Shown: positions 56,147-64,000 of the stretch, piece after piece
How the letters are laid out: the number at the start of each line of letters is the position of its first letter
How positions within the stretch are numbered: position 1 is the first letter of the stretch
DNA from: Methylolobus aquaticus
GTDB taxonomy: Bacteria; Pseudomonadota; Gammaproteobacteria; Methylococcales; Methylococcaceae
NCBI GenBank assembly: GCA_004168015.1
Contig: SEYW01000014.1
Span: 47,439 to 111,438, forward strand
Direction of reading: 5' to 3'
DNA: 64,000 nt
The notes under the pieces: model-generated
Databases searched by the model: none
What the model saw: the letters and a program-made list of their open reading frames with translations, nothing else
Told to the model about the DNA's origin: nothing
Position numbers and translations under genes: made by a program

Positions 56147-57478
56147 ATGAAAGGAATCCTGGACATTGCAGGTATCGGAATCGGTCCGTTCAACCTGAGT
56201 CTGGCCGCCCTGATGGCACCCCTGTCCGAGGTGTCGGCGCGCTTCTACGAGCGGCGCCCGAGCTTCGATTGGCACCCGGGGATGATGCTTCCCGGAACGC
56301 AGATGCAGACGTCCTTTCTGAAGGATCTGGTGACGCCGGTCGACCCGACCAGCCCCTACGGTTTCCTGGCTTACCTCGTCCGCAAGGGTCGCTTTTATCG
56401 GTTCGTCAATGCCGATTTTCCACGCGCCAAGCGAGCGGAGTTTGCCGACTACCTCCGCTGGGTGTCCGAGCAGGTGCCGAATCTGGTCTTTCGGAAGAGC
56501 GTCGAGGAGGTCAGCTTCGACGACCAGGGGTTCCTGCTCTCCTTCGGCGAGGCAGCACCACAGCGTAGCCGCCATCTGGCCGTCGCGATCGGTCATCGGC
56601 CCCATGTGCCGGATTGGGCGCGTTCTCACCTCGGCCGGCATTGCCTGCACAGCCACAGCTACATGACCGCACCGCTATCCGTCGAGAATCGCCGCGTCAC
56701 CATCGTCGGGGGAGGGCAGAGCGGTGCCGAGATTTTCCTCGACCTGATGGGCGGAACGCGCGGCCGGCCGGTCGACGTCGTCTGGGTGACGCGCCGCCCG
56801 GGCCTCGATCCGCTTGATGAGACGGCGTTCACGAACGAATACTTCACGCCGGATTACGTGCGGCATTTCCACCGACTGCCCGAATTGCATCGGCACAACC
56901 TGGCGACGGCGCAGAAGCTGACCGGGGACGGTGTGTCCCCGGCCACGTTGCAGGCCTTGTCGCAGTACCTGTATGAACGGGATTTCCTGGACGTGGACGG
57001 TGCCAGGGTGCCCTACCGGATCATGACGCACCGCGAGGTCCGGGGCATGGCCCGTGAGCGGACGGGCTTTCGCCTGGACATGGCGAACGTGTTCGATGAG
57101 TCCCCGGAGCACATCGGCGCCGACATCGTGATCCTCGCGACCGGTTATCGATACGCCTGGCCGGAATGCCTGGCGCCCCTGGATGCGCACATCGAGCGGG
57201 ACGGTCAGGGCTTTCCCATCCTGTCCGAGGACTATGTCGCCCGCTGGGACGGCCCGGCAGCACATCGGATCTACATGCTGAATGCCGGGCGTAATAGCCA
57301 TGGTGTTGCCGATGCGCAATTGAGCCTGACCGCGTGGCGCTCTGCGGTGATCATCAACAGTCTGGTTGGTCGGGCGGTCTATGCCGTTGACCCGCAGCCT
57401 TCCCCGGTGCATTGGTCCGGGGGGAGACCGGACAGTCAGGCCGGCGGGCTGGAACCCCGGCTGCAGGTTTGGAAATGA
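56147..57478 (+). CDS. IucD/PvdA-family L-lysine or L-ornithine N-monooxygenase
   Basis: This 443-residue flavoenzyme hydroxylates the side-chain amino group of lysine or ornithine, the first step to a hydroxamate. The FAD site is IAGIGIGPFNLSLAAL (residues 7-22) and the NADPH site is VTIVGGGQSGAEIFLDLM. ATGYRYAWPE lies near the C-terminus. The stretch FDWHPGMMLPGTQMQTSFLKD and the later DETAFTNEYFTPDYV look closer to lysine N6-hydroxylases (IucD type) than to PvdA. GAGG eight bases before ATG 56147 supports the start. The ATG of the acetyltransferase overlaps its stop. Confidence 0.92.
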   Translation: MKGILDIAGIGIGPFNLSLAALMAPLSEVSARFYERRPSFDWHPGMMLPGTQMQTSFLKDLVTPVDPTSPYGFLAYLVRKGRFYRFVNADFPRAKRAEFADYLRWVSEQVPNLVFRKSVEEVSFDDQGFLLSFGEAAPQRSRHLAVAIGHRPHVPDWARSHLGRHCLHSHSYMTAPLSVENRRVTIVGGGQSGAEIFLDLMGGTRGRPVDVVWVTRRPGLDPLDETAFTNEYFTPDYVRHFHRLPELHRHNLATAQKLTGDGVSPATLQALSQYLYERDFLDVDGARVPYRIMTHREVRGMARERTGFRLDMANVFDESPEHIGADIVILATGYRYAWPECLAPLDAHIERDGQGFPILSEDYVARWDGPAAHRIYMLNAGRNSHGVADAQLSLTAWRSAVIINSLVGRAVYAVDPQPSPVHWSGGRPDSQAGGLEPRLQVWK

Positions 57479-58497
57479 GATCGCTCGAATTCGTCGGGCG
57501 ACTGCCGGGCGGCGACTCGTTGCAACTGACGATCACCGGTGACGACTGTCAGTTCCGTTGTGGTGATGCGGCCGGTGTGCGGTTGCTACTTCGGCCGCTT
57601 GGCTCGGACGCGGTGGCTCTGCGCCTTACGCAGCCGCCGCGATTCGAGTTAGCGCGGCCGCAGGTCGGCCTAATGCTGCACGCGTTGTTCGAAGCCTGCC
57701 CCGGCCTGGCTGAGGTCCGGCTCGACGGGCCGGAATGGTCCGGGCGTCTGGAGAGTTTGTCGCAGACCGGATTGATCGAGCTGCCGGATGCTTCGAACGC
57801 ACCTGCGGTTGCGCGCCGTGCGCTGGTGCGACAACTGCCCCGTTTCTGGCTGACTCAGCCGCGCGAACCGTTTCCACTCGCCTACACGGTGACGGGCGGC
57901 AAGCGTCATCCGATGCGCCCGCCGATTCCGGGCGGTGAGGTCTATCGCCGCCATGTGGCTCAACTGAATAGTCAGCTGTCGTTCGAGACGGTAGATCCGA
58001 CGCGGCATCTCGACGCGTTTCATCGCTGGATGAATGATCCGCGCGTCGCGAGCTTCTGGGAACTGGCCGGCACGCGTGAGGAACATCAGGCCTACCTGGG
58101 CAAGGTGCTCGCGGACCGCCATATGCATCCGGTCGTCGGCTGCTTCGACGGCCACCCGTTCGGTTATTTCGAGATCTACTGGGCCAAGGAGGACCGGATC
58201 GCGCCGTATTACGCGGTCGACGATTACGATCGTGGGATCCACATGCTCGTCGGAGAGCCGGCGTTTCGGGGGGCGCATCGGGTGGCCGCCTGGTTGCCGT
58301 CGCTGGCCCATTATCTGTTCCTGGACGATCCCCGGACGCGCAATGTGGTCGCGGAGCCGCGCGCCGACAACGCCAAAATGATCGGTTATCTGCAGCGCGC
58401 GGGGTTTTACAAGGAAAAGGAGTTCGATTTTCCTCACAAGCGGGCGGCCATGATGATATTGCCGCGCGAGGTTTTCTTCGATCAGTTCTGTATCTGA
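57475..58497 (+). CDS. IucB-type siderophore acetyltransferase
   Basis: This 340-residue GNAT-family protein should acetylate the N-hydroxy amine made by the preceding monooxygenase, giving an N-acetyl-N-hydroxy hydroxamate. The C-terminal catalytic part (about 175-340) has FHRWMNDPRVASFWELAGT, VVGCFDGHPFGYFEIYW and VAEPRADNAKMIGYLQRAGF, all typical of the IucB/RhbD/AlcB group. ATG 57475 overlaps the monooxygenase stop (ATGA). The N-terminal 150 residues are the usual less conserved domain. Acyl groups other than acetyl are possible. Confidence 0.88.
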   Translation: MRSLEFVGRLPGGDSLQLTITGDDCQFRCGDAAGVRLLLRPLGSDAVALRLTQPPRFELARPQVGLMLHALFEACPGLAEVRLDGPEWSGRLESLSQTGLIELPDASNAPAVARRALVRQLPRFWLTQPREPFPLAYTVTGGKRHPMRPPIPGGEVYRRHVAQLNSQLSFETVDPTRHLDAFHRWMNDPRVASFWELAGTREEHQAYLGKVLADRHMHPVVGCFDGHPFGYFEIYWAKEDRIAPYYAVDDYDRGIHMLVGEPAFRGAHRVAAWLPSLAHYLFLDDPRTRNVVAEPRADNAKMIGYLQRAGFYKEKEFDFPHKRAAMMILPREVFFDQFCI

Positions 58498-58626
58498 CAG
58501 GCCCGTGGACGGGCGGTCGGCGATGGGGGCGGATTGTGAGGAGAATGCTGACGGCAGGACCGGCTACCGGCTGCAATGCCGGGCGGCCGTACCTGGGTTT
58601 TGAACTGCGACAAACTTTGACAAGCG

Positions 58627-58839
58627 ATGATATTCGACGACGAAGACGCGATTTTCAATGTAGTGGTCAACCACGAGGAGCAATACTCCATATGGCCGGA
58701 TTACCGCGAGATTCCAAATGGTTGGACAGCCGTGGGTGTTAGCGGCAAGAAACGGGAATGTCTGGCTTACATCGAGCAGGTGTGGACCGACATGCGTCCG
58801 TTGAGCCTGCGCAAGGCCATGGACGAACAGGCAGGCTGA
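58627..58839 (+). CDS. MbtH-like NRPS accessory protein
   Basis: This 70-residue protein has the MbtH signature: [23 protein letters not shown] near residues 15-37, then [19 protein letters not shown]. MbtH proteins bind adenylation domains and are often needed for their solubility and activity. The stop codon shares a base with the thioesterase start. Its presence fits the NRPS that begins 1.8 kb downstream. Confidence 0.96.
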   Translation: MIFDDEDAIFNVVVNHEEQYSIWPDYREIPNGWTAVGVSGKKRECLAYIEQVWTDMRPLSLRKAMDEQAG

Positions 58840-59612
58840 TGCAGCCCAGCAGCCCGCATCGCCTGCAGCTGTTCTGTTTCCCGCACGCCGGTGCGAGCGC
58901 CCTGGGCTACAGTCGCTGGCAGCGTCGTGTGTCGCAGGATGTCCGGATCGTCCCCGTCGAGCTGCCGGGCCGGGGACGGCGCTGGGGGGAAGCCCTGTGC
59001 CGCGACATCGGGTCGGTCGTCGACGATCTGGCCGGCTCGCTCCGCCGGGAGATCGCTGGGCCGTATGTGCTGTTCGGTCATAGCCTCGGGGCACTGTTGG
59101 CCTTCGAGGTGGCGCACGCGCTTCGCGCAGGCAAGACGCCGATCCCCGTCGCCTTGTTCGCATCCGGCTGCAGTGCCCCGACGTTGCGCGATTCCGACCG
59201 TTACGCGGCCGAGCGCTCCGACGCCGAGCTGATCGCGGAACTGTCGGACTTGGGCGGCACCTCGGCCGAAATCCTCGCGAATGCGGAATGGATGGCCATG
59301 ACGCTGCCGGTGCTGCGGGCCGACTATCGTGTCTGCGCCAGCTATCGCCCTGTGCCGCGTCTGCCCCTAGCCTGTCCCTTGCATGTGTTTGGCGGGCGGA
59401 ACGATGAAACGACGCGCGATCGTCTCGCGGCATGGTCGTCCGAGACCTCGGGTCCGTGCACGATCGACTGGTTCGATGGCGGGCATTTTTTCCTGCACGA
59501 CGCCGAGGTCGAGCTGCTGGGTTTGATTGTGCGTTACGCCGATCAATCTCTGGCGCGGCAGCGGTCAGAGGAATCGCGCGCGGGTCAGAGCGATACCGTG
59601 GCCCGCCTATGA
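58839..59612 (+). CDS. Type II thioesterase of the NRPS locus
   Basis: This 257-residue alpha/beta hydrolase should release wrong or stalled acyl groups from carrier domains. LQLFCFPHAGASALGYSRW is the family start. The nucleophile is in LFGHSLGALLAFEVA and the histidine in WFDGGHFFLHD, with the acid expected in HVFGGRNDETT. The ATG at 58839 overlaps the MbtH stop, and its own stop overlaps the next start, so synthesis is coupled across three genes. Confidence 0.93.
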   Translation: MQPSSPHRLQLFCFPHAGASALGYSRWQRRVSQDVRIVPVELPGRGRRWGEALCRDIGSVVDDLAGSLRREIAGPYVLFGHSLGALLAFEVAHALRAGKTPIPVALFASGCSAPTLRDSDRYAAERSDAELIAELSDLGGTSAEILANAEWMAMTLPVLRADYRVCASYRPVPRLPLACPLHVFGGRNDETTRDRLAAWSSETSGPCTIDWFDGGHFFLHDAEVELLGLIVRYADQSLARQRSEESRAGQSDTVARL

Positions 59613-60583
59613 GTACTGCCGACCCGTTCACGGTGCTCCCGTTCACCGATAGCGGTCTGCCGCTGCTGATTCGGGCGGATGCGCCCTCGGTGTCGCTGCA
59701 GGGCACTTTCCCGCTGCTGCAGCGGCTGATCGACGAGCATCTGCCCCGTTGCGGCGGTCTGCTGTTCCGTGGTTTCGAGGTCGATGGTATCGAGGGCTTC
59801 CGCGGGTTTGCCGCCGGCTTCGGGCATCCGTTGCTGAACTACGAGTTCGGTTCCACGCCGCGCACCGAACTGGGCGGGGGTGTGTATACGTCGACGGAAT
59901 ACCCGCCGCATCAATCCATTCCGCTGCACAACGAACAGGCGTACACCCGCGAATGGCCGATGAAGATCTGGTTCTATTGCGCGATTGCGCCGGAGCAAGG
60001 CGGGGAGACGCCGATCGCCGACAGCCGGGCGATCTATCGCCGGATCGATCCGGCGATACGGTCGCGTTTCGCGGAGCGGGGCGTCATGTACGTGCGCAAT
60101 TACGGCAACGGTCTCGATGTGCCCTGGACCCAGGTGTTCAACACCACCGACCGGGCGCGTGTCGAGGCTTTCTGCCACTCGCACGCCATCGTGTGCGAGT
60201 GGCGCGAGGACGGCGACTTGCGGACCCGCCAGGTCTGCCAGGGCGTTGCGCGTCACCCCCGTACCGGCGATCGGGTCTGGTTCAACCAGGCTCATCTGTT
60301 CCATACGTCCAACCTCGCGCCCGAGATTCGTGAATCCTTGCTGGCCGTCGTCGACGAGGACGAACTGCCTCGGAATGCCTACTACGGCGACGGTTCGCCG
60401 ATCGAGGAGACGGTGCTGGACGAAATCCGCGCGGTGCTGCGCGAGGAGCAAGTCAGGTTTCCGTGGGTCGCCGGGGATGTCCTGATGCTGGACAACATGT
60501 TGACGGCCCATGCCCGCGCTCCGTTCAAGGGTCCGCGGCGCATCGTCGTCGCGATGGCCGAACCCTGCCGTGAAGCAAACTGA
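59609..60583 (+). CDS. TauD/SyrP-like Fe(II)/2-oxoglutarate-dependent hydroxylase
   Basis: This 324-residue dioxygenase carries the iron ligands as His-x-Glu in SIPLHNEQAYTREWP and a distal His in DNMLTAHARAPFKGPRRIVVAM, with arginine to bind 2-oxoglutarate. FRGFEVDGIEGFRGFAAGFG and GGETPIADSRAIYRRI are typical of the TauD family. In acyl-peptide siderophore loci such enzymes usually beta-hydroxylate aspartate, sometimes histidine, as an iron ligand. The ATG overlaps the thioesterase stop. Hydroxylation of a free or carrier-bound residue cannot be told apart from sequence. Confidence 0.87.
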   Translation: MSTADPFTVLPFTDSGLPLLIRADAPSVSLQGTFPLLQRLIDEHLPRCGGLLFRGFEVDGIEGFRGFAAGFGHPLLNYEFGSTPRTELGGGVYTSTEYPPHQSIPLHNEQAYTREWPMKIWFYCAIAPEQGGETPIADSRAIYRRIDPAIRSRFAERGVMYVRNYGNGLDVPWTQVFNTTDRARVEAFCHSHAIVCEWREDGDLRTRQVCQGVARHPRTGDRVWFNQAHLFHTSNLAPEIRESLLAVVDEDELPRNAYYGDGSPIEETVLDEIRAVLREEQVRFPWVAGDVLMLDNMLTAHARAPFKGPRRIVVAMAEPCREAN

Positions 60584-60641
60584 CTCCCGACTCGCGTTCG
60601 AGTCTCGGACCCACCACCCAGTCAGCGAAAAGAGACCCACC

Positions 60642-63600
60642 GTGCACGCACGCCAGGCGAGAAACATCGTGGAACTGCTGCGGCAGCGCGCCGACCTTCA
60701 TCCGGAACGGCTCGCGCTGCGTGTGCTCGCCGATGGCGCGTCCGCGGAGTCGTCGCTGTCCTATGCGGCGCTCGACCAGGCGGTGGTTACGCTGGCGGCC
60801 GAACTGCAGTCGCGGCTTGAAGTCGGCGACCGGGTTCTGCTCGCTCTGCCGACCGGCATGGACTATGTCACCGCCTTCCTGGGCTGTCTCTACGCCGGCG
60901 TCATCGCCGTGCCGGCCCACCCACCCGAGTCGTCGCGGTCGCAGTTCCACGAGCGGCTGCGGGCCATCATCGAGGATGCCGCGCCCCGGTTGATCCTGAC
61001 TCACAGCGCCCTCGTCGAGGCGGTCGCCATCGCCCTGTCGCCGGCGATGATCGCCGTGGGTGCCGAGATCGTTGCCGTGGATGCGCTGGGCGATGCCGAC
61101 GGGGGCACGGCGTGGCGGATGCCACGGCTCGCAGCGGATGCCGTCGCGTTCCTTCAGTACACGTCCGGTTCGACTTCCTTCCCGAAAGGGGTGGTCGTGG
61201 GCCATGACAACCTGATCGCCAACGAAACTGCGATTCAGCAAGGTTTCGGCATTGGCGAAGAGGACGCGTTCGTCAGCTGGCTGCCGCTCTACCACGATAT
61301 GGGGCTGGTTGGGGGCTTGCTGCAACCCTTGTTCAGCGGTATCGCTCTGACCCTGATGTCGCCGCAGCACTTCCTCGAACGCCCCGTGCGCTGGCTGGAG
61401 GCCGTGGCGCGTTTCGGCGGTACCGTGAGCGGGGGGCCCGACTTCGCGTTTCGTCTGTGCGTCGACCGGATTACCGACGCGATGGCGGATGGCCTCGACC
61501 TTTCGGCTTGGCGCGTGGCGTTCTGTGGCGCGGAGCCCATCCGTCACGAAACGATGCGGACCTTCGCGGAGCGCTTCCGCGCGCAACGACTGAACCCGCG
61601 TTCCTTATATCCCTGCTATGGGCTGGCGGAGGCCACGCTCCTGGTCACCGGAGGAACCCCGGGGGAGGGCGTCATCGCCCGCGCCTGCGATACCGAAAGC
61701 GACCCTGCCGCCGTGGACCCGAAGTTTCTCATCGACTGCGGTTATGCTCAGCCGGACCATGCGGTCGCGATCATCGACGGATCGACTGGCCTGCCGGTAG
61801 CGGAAGGCGAGGCCGGGGAAATCCAGATCGCCGGGCCCAGCATCGCCCGGGGGTACTGGGGAAAGCCCGACGCCACCGTCGAGACCTTCGTCCAGAGAGC
61901 GGGGAGAACCTGGCTGCGAACCGGAGACCTCGGATTGCTGGATGCCGGCCGGCTGTTCGTTACCGGTCGGCTCAAGGATCTGATCGTGATCTGTGGCCAA
62001 AACATCTATCCACAGGACATCGAGCTCGCCATAGAACAGGAAGTCGAGCTGATCCGCCGGGGTCGTGTCGCCGCGTTTCCGATCGACCGCGGCGGCACCG
62101 AGGGCATCGGTATTGCCGCCGAAGTCAGCCGGAACGTGCAGAAGCGCACGCGGCCCGAGGTGCTGTTCGACGCCATCGGCCGGGCCGTGGCGATGCGGTT
62201 CCACGAACCGGTTGCCGGCATTCTGTTGCTGCAACCGGGCGCGCTGCCGAAGACGACGAGCGGTAAGCTACAGCGTTCGGCCTGTGCCCGCGCTTGGCAC
62301 AACGATTCCCTGGAGCGCTTCGCACGGTATGAGGCCGCGCCGGGCGGCATTGCAGCGGGCGAAGGTGACGAACCCGCGAGCCCGACCGAACGCCTGGTCG
62401 CGGCGACATGGCGCGAGGTGCTGGGTCTGAGGCGGGTTGCCGCGAGCGACAATTTCTTCGCGCTGGGTGGGCAGTCGATCTCCGCGATCCAGGTCTGCAG
62501 CCGGCTGGCCGCGAAGTTGGGTGTTACGGTCGAGCCGTCCTGGTTGTTCGAAGCCGGCAACCTGCGCGACTTGGCGGCCGATCTCGACCGGATGGGTGCC
62601 GTCGGGGCTCGGCCGCCGATGGTGCGCACCGACGCGATGGACCACTTGCCGCTCAGCACCGGTCAGCAAAGCCTCTACGTGCTGTGGTCGTTGTCGCCGG
62701 AATCGGCGGCATATCACATGGCGGGCGGGGTGCGGCTGCGGGGAGCGGTGGATGCGGCTGCGGTGCGACGGAGTTTCGAGCTGTTGTGCGAGCGGCATGA
62801 GCAGCTGCGGACGACGTTCGACGCGGCGGACGGCCAGCCGTTCCAGCGGATTGCCGTCAATGCCGCGGTGGCGTGGCGGGAACTGGACTTGTCGGCGGGC
62901 GGTGGCGGTGAAGCCTGGGATGAGGTGCAGCGGCAGGCGCTGAGCGCGGCGGACGCGCGGGCGCCATTTGATCTGGCCGCGGGTCCGCTGTGGCGGGTGA
63001 CCTGGGTGCGGCTCGGGTCTGAGGTCCACGAACTGTGGCTGACGCTGCACCACCTGATCGGGGACGGCTGGTCGCTGCAGCGGCTATTGGACGAGTTCGC
63101 GGCGGTGTACGCGGCGCAGACCGCGGGGCAGGCCGTGACATGGCCGCCGGTGCCGGTGCGGTATGTCGACTATGCGGTGTGGCAGCGCGCGTGGCTGGAG
63201 GCCGGGGAGGGCGCACGGCAACTGGACTACTGGCGAGCGCAACTCGGCGACGAGCCGGCGCCGGCGCTGCTGCCGGTGACGGCGGCGGAGAGCGACGCCG
63301 GCGGGCGGTTGACATTTGCCCTGCCGGAGGCATTGAGCGCCGGCGTGGGGGCGCGGGCCCGAGCCGCGGGGGTGACGCCGTTCGTGGTGTTGCTGACGGC
63401 CTTCAAGGCGCTGCTGTACCGGAACAGCGGAGTGAGCGACCTTCGAGTCGGCGTCCCGCTGGCGAACCGGCACCGGGCGGAGACCGAGTCGGTCTTCGGC
63501 TACTTCGTCAACACGGTGGTATTCCGCACCGTGGTACACGGCAGCCTGACGTTTGACGAGCTGTTAATGCGGGTGCGGGAGACGGCCGTCGGCGCGCAGG

Positions 63601-64000
63601 CCCATCCCGACCTGCCATTCGAGCAGTTGGTGGAAGCGCTGCAGCCGGAGCGGAGCCTGGAGCGTAATCCGTTGTTCCAGGTCATGTACAACCACCAGGT
63701 ACGGGACGTCCGCGCGCTGGAGAGCACGACCGGATTGCGGGTCGAGCCGGTGGTGCGGGACAGCGGAGCGGCGCAGTTCGACCTCAGTCTCGACACCGAG
63801 GATGACGGGGCGGGCGGTCTCAGCGGCTTCTTCACCTACGCGGTGGCGCGGTTGGCGGCGGCGACGGTGGAGCGGTTCGCGGCGCAGTACATCGCGCTGC
63901 TGGACGCGCTGGTGAGCGATACCTCGCGCCGGTTGGGGACAGTGGACCTGTTGGTTGGCGCGGAGTGGAGCGCGCTGACGGAGTGGAACCGCGGGGCGTG
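60642..64000 (+). CDS. Nonribosomal peptide synthetase, N-terminal part (FAAL - PCP - C - A...), runs off the window
   Basis: This open frame has 1,119 codons to the window edge and no stop. It begins with a fatty-acyl-AMP ligase domain (about 1-575): FLQYTSGSTSFPKGV near residue 170, LPLYHDMGLVGG and YPCYGLAEATLLV. A carrier domain has Ser612 in FFALGGQSISAIQ. A condensation domain (about 655-1100) has the HHLIGDG active site at residues 803-809. The last visible residues (LTEWNRGAW) are the entry to an adenylation domain. A fatty acid would thus be loaded and joined to the first amino acid, as in PvdL and cupriachelin-type synthetases. GTG 60642 is chosen; AGAG lies upstream and no better start is visible. 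Confidence 0.93.
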   Translation, partial: MHARQARNIVELLRQRADLHPERLALRVLADGASAESSLSYAALDQAVVTLAAELQSRLEVGDRVLLALPTGMDYVTAFLGCLYAGVIAVPAHPPESSRSQFHERLRAIIEDAAPRLILTHSALVEAVAIALSPAMIAVGAEIVAVDALGDADGGTAWRMPRLAADAVAFLQYTSGSTSFPKGVVVGHDNLIANETAIQQGFGIGEEDAFVSWLPLYHDMGLVGGLLQPLFSGIALTLMSPQHFLERPVRWLEAVARFGGTVSGGPDFAFRLCVDRITDAMADGLDLSAWRVAFCGAEPIRHETMRTFAERFRAQRLNPRSLYPCYGLAEATLLVTGGTPGEGVIARACDTESDPAAVDPKFLIDCGYAQPDHAVAIIDGSTGLPVAEGEAGEIQIAGPSIARGYWGKPDATVETFVQRAGRTWLRTGDLGLLDAGRLFVTGRLKDLIVICGQNIYPQDIELAIEQEVELIRRGRVAAFPIDRGGTEGIGIAAEVSRNVQKRTRPEVLFDAIGRAVAMRFHEPVAGILLLQPGALPKTTSGKLQRSACARAWHNDSLERFARYEAAPGGIAAGEGDEPASPTERLVAATWREVLGLRRVAASDNFFALGGQSISAIQVCSRLAAKLGVTVEPSWLFEAGNLRDLAADLDRMGAVGARPPMVRTDAMDHLPLSTGQQSLYVLWSLSPESAAYHMAGGVRLRGAVDAAAVRRSFELLCERHEQLRTTFDAADGQPFQRIAVNAAVAWRELDLSAGGGGEAWDEVQRQALSAADARAPFDLAAGPLWRVTWVRLGSEVHELWLTLHHLIGDGWSLQRLLDEFAAVYAAQTAGQAVTWPPVPVRYVDYAVWQRAWLEAGEGARQLDYWRAQLGDEPAPALLPVTAAESDAGGRLTFALPEALSAGVGARARAAGVTPFVVLLTAFKALLYRNSGVSDLRVGVPLANRHRAETESVFGYFVNTVVFRTVVHGSLTFDELLMRVRETAVGAQAHPDLPFEQLVEALQPERSLERNPLFQVMYNHQVRDVRALESTTGLRVEPVVRDSGAAQFDLSLDTEDDGAGGLSGFFTYAVARLAAATVERFAAQYIALLDALVSDTSRRLGTVDLLVGAEWSALTEWNRGA

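Overview
This window is GC-rich, densely coded bacterial chromosome. The gene content points to a gammaproteobacterium: a PilS/PilR pair beside sucCD-nadE, ccmABC, a lipid A flippase (MsbA), and pyrE close to argB. A relative of the Chromatiales is my best guess, but this is inference from gene families and neighbourhoods, not a phylogenetic result. I saw no rRNA, tRNA, CRISPR array, prophage or intact insertion sequence.

Layout. 1-11.9 kb holds mostly housekeeping genes: a MoxR ATPase, pyrE, argB (reverse), a divergent thyX, ccmABC (reverse) and an M18 aminopeptidase. Interspersed are a secreted beta-helix protein, a glycosyltransferase and a Stf0 sulfotransferase. 12.1-18.1 kb is a tight five-gene surface-glycan operon: two GT4 glycosyltransferases, a sulfotransferase, a GT9 heptosyltransferase-like enzyme and an asparagine synthase. 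18.2-23.5 kb carries a ClC channel with CBS domains, a Uma2 protein, msbA and a strongly expressed-looking membrane-anchored Ala/Pro protein. 23.6-30.5 kb has pilR-pilS facing away from sucC-sucD-nadE. 30.5-38.4 kb has a giant multi-PAS hybrid kinase, two overlapping esterase genes and a periplasmic trypsin-like protease. 38.4-47.4 kb has an EF-G paralogue and a two-gene operon of ~1,100-residue transglutaminase/DUF2126 amidoligase fusions, the second of which has lost its recognisable catalytic residues. 47.4-53 kb has two small reverse-strand genes, a betaine-lipid pair (btaA-btaB), a PaaK-like adenylating enzyme and a methyltransferase.

53.4 kb to the end is the most interesting accessory region, the start of a peptidic siderophore locus. 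In order it has a PvdQ-like periplasmic acylase, a lysine/ornithine N-monooxygenase, an IucB-type acetyltransferase, an MbtH protein, a type II thioesterase and a TauD/SyrP-like hydroxylase. It ends in a nonribosomal peptide synthetase that opens with a fatty-acyl-AMP ligase and runs off the window. The set suggests a lipidated, hydroxamate-containing and probably beta-hydroxylated siderophore precursor that may be deacylated in the periplasm. A Fur-like site overlaps a promoter-like sequence upstream.

Start codons are often GTG or TTG. Where I chose a start other than the longest open frame, the entry says why. Promoters, operators and hairpins are visual calls with modest confidence.
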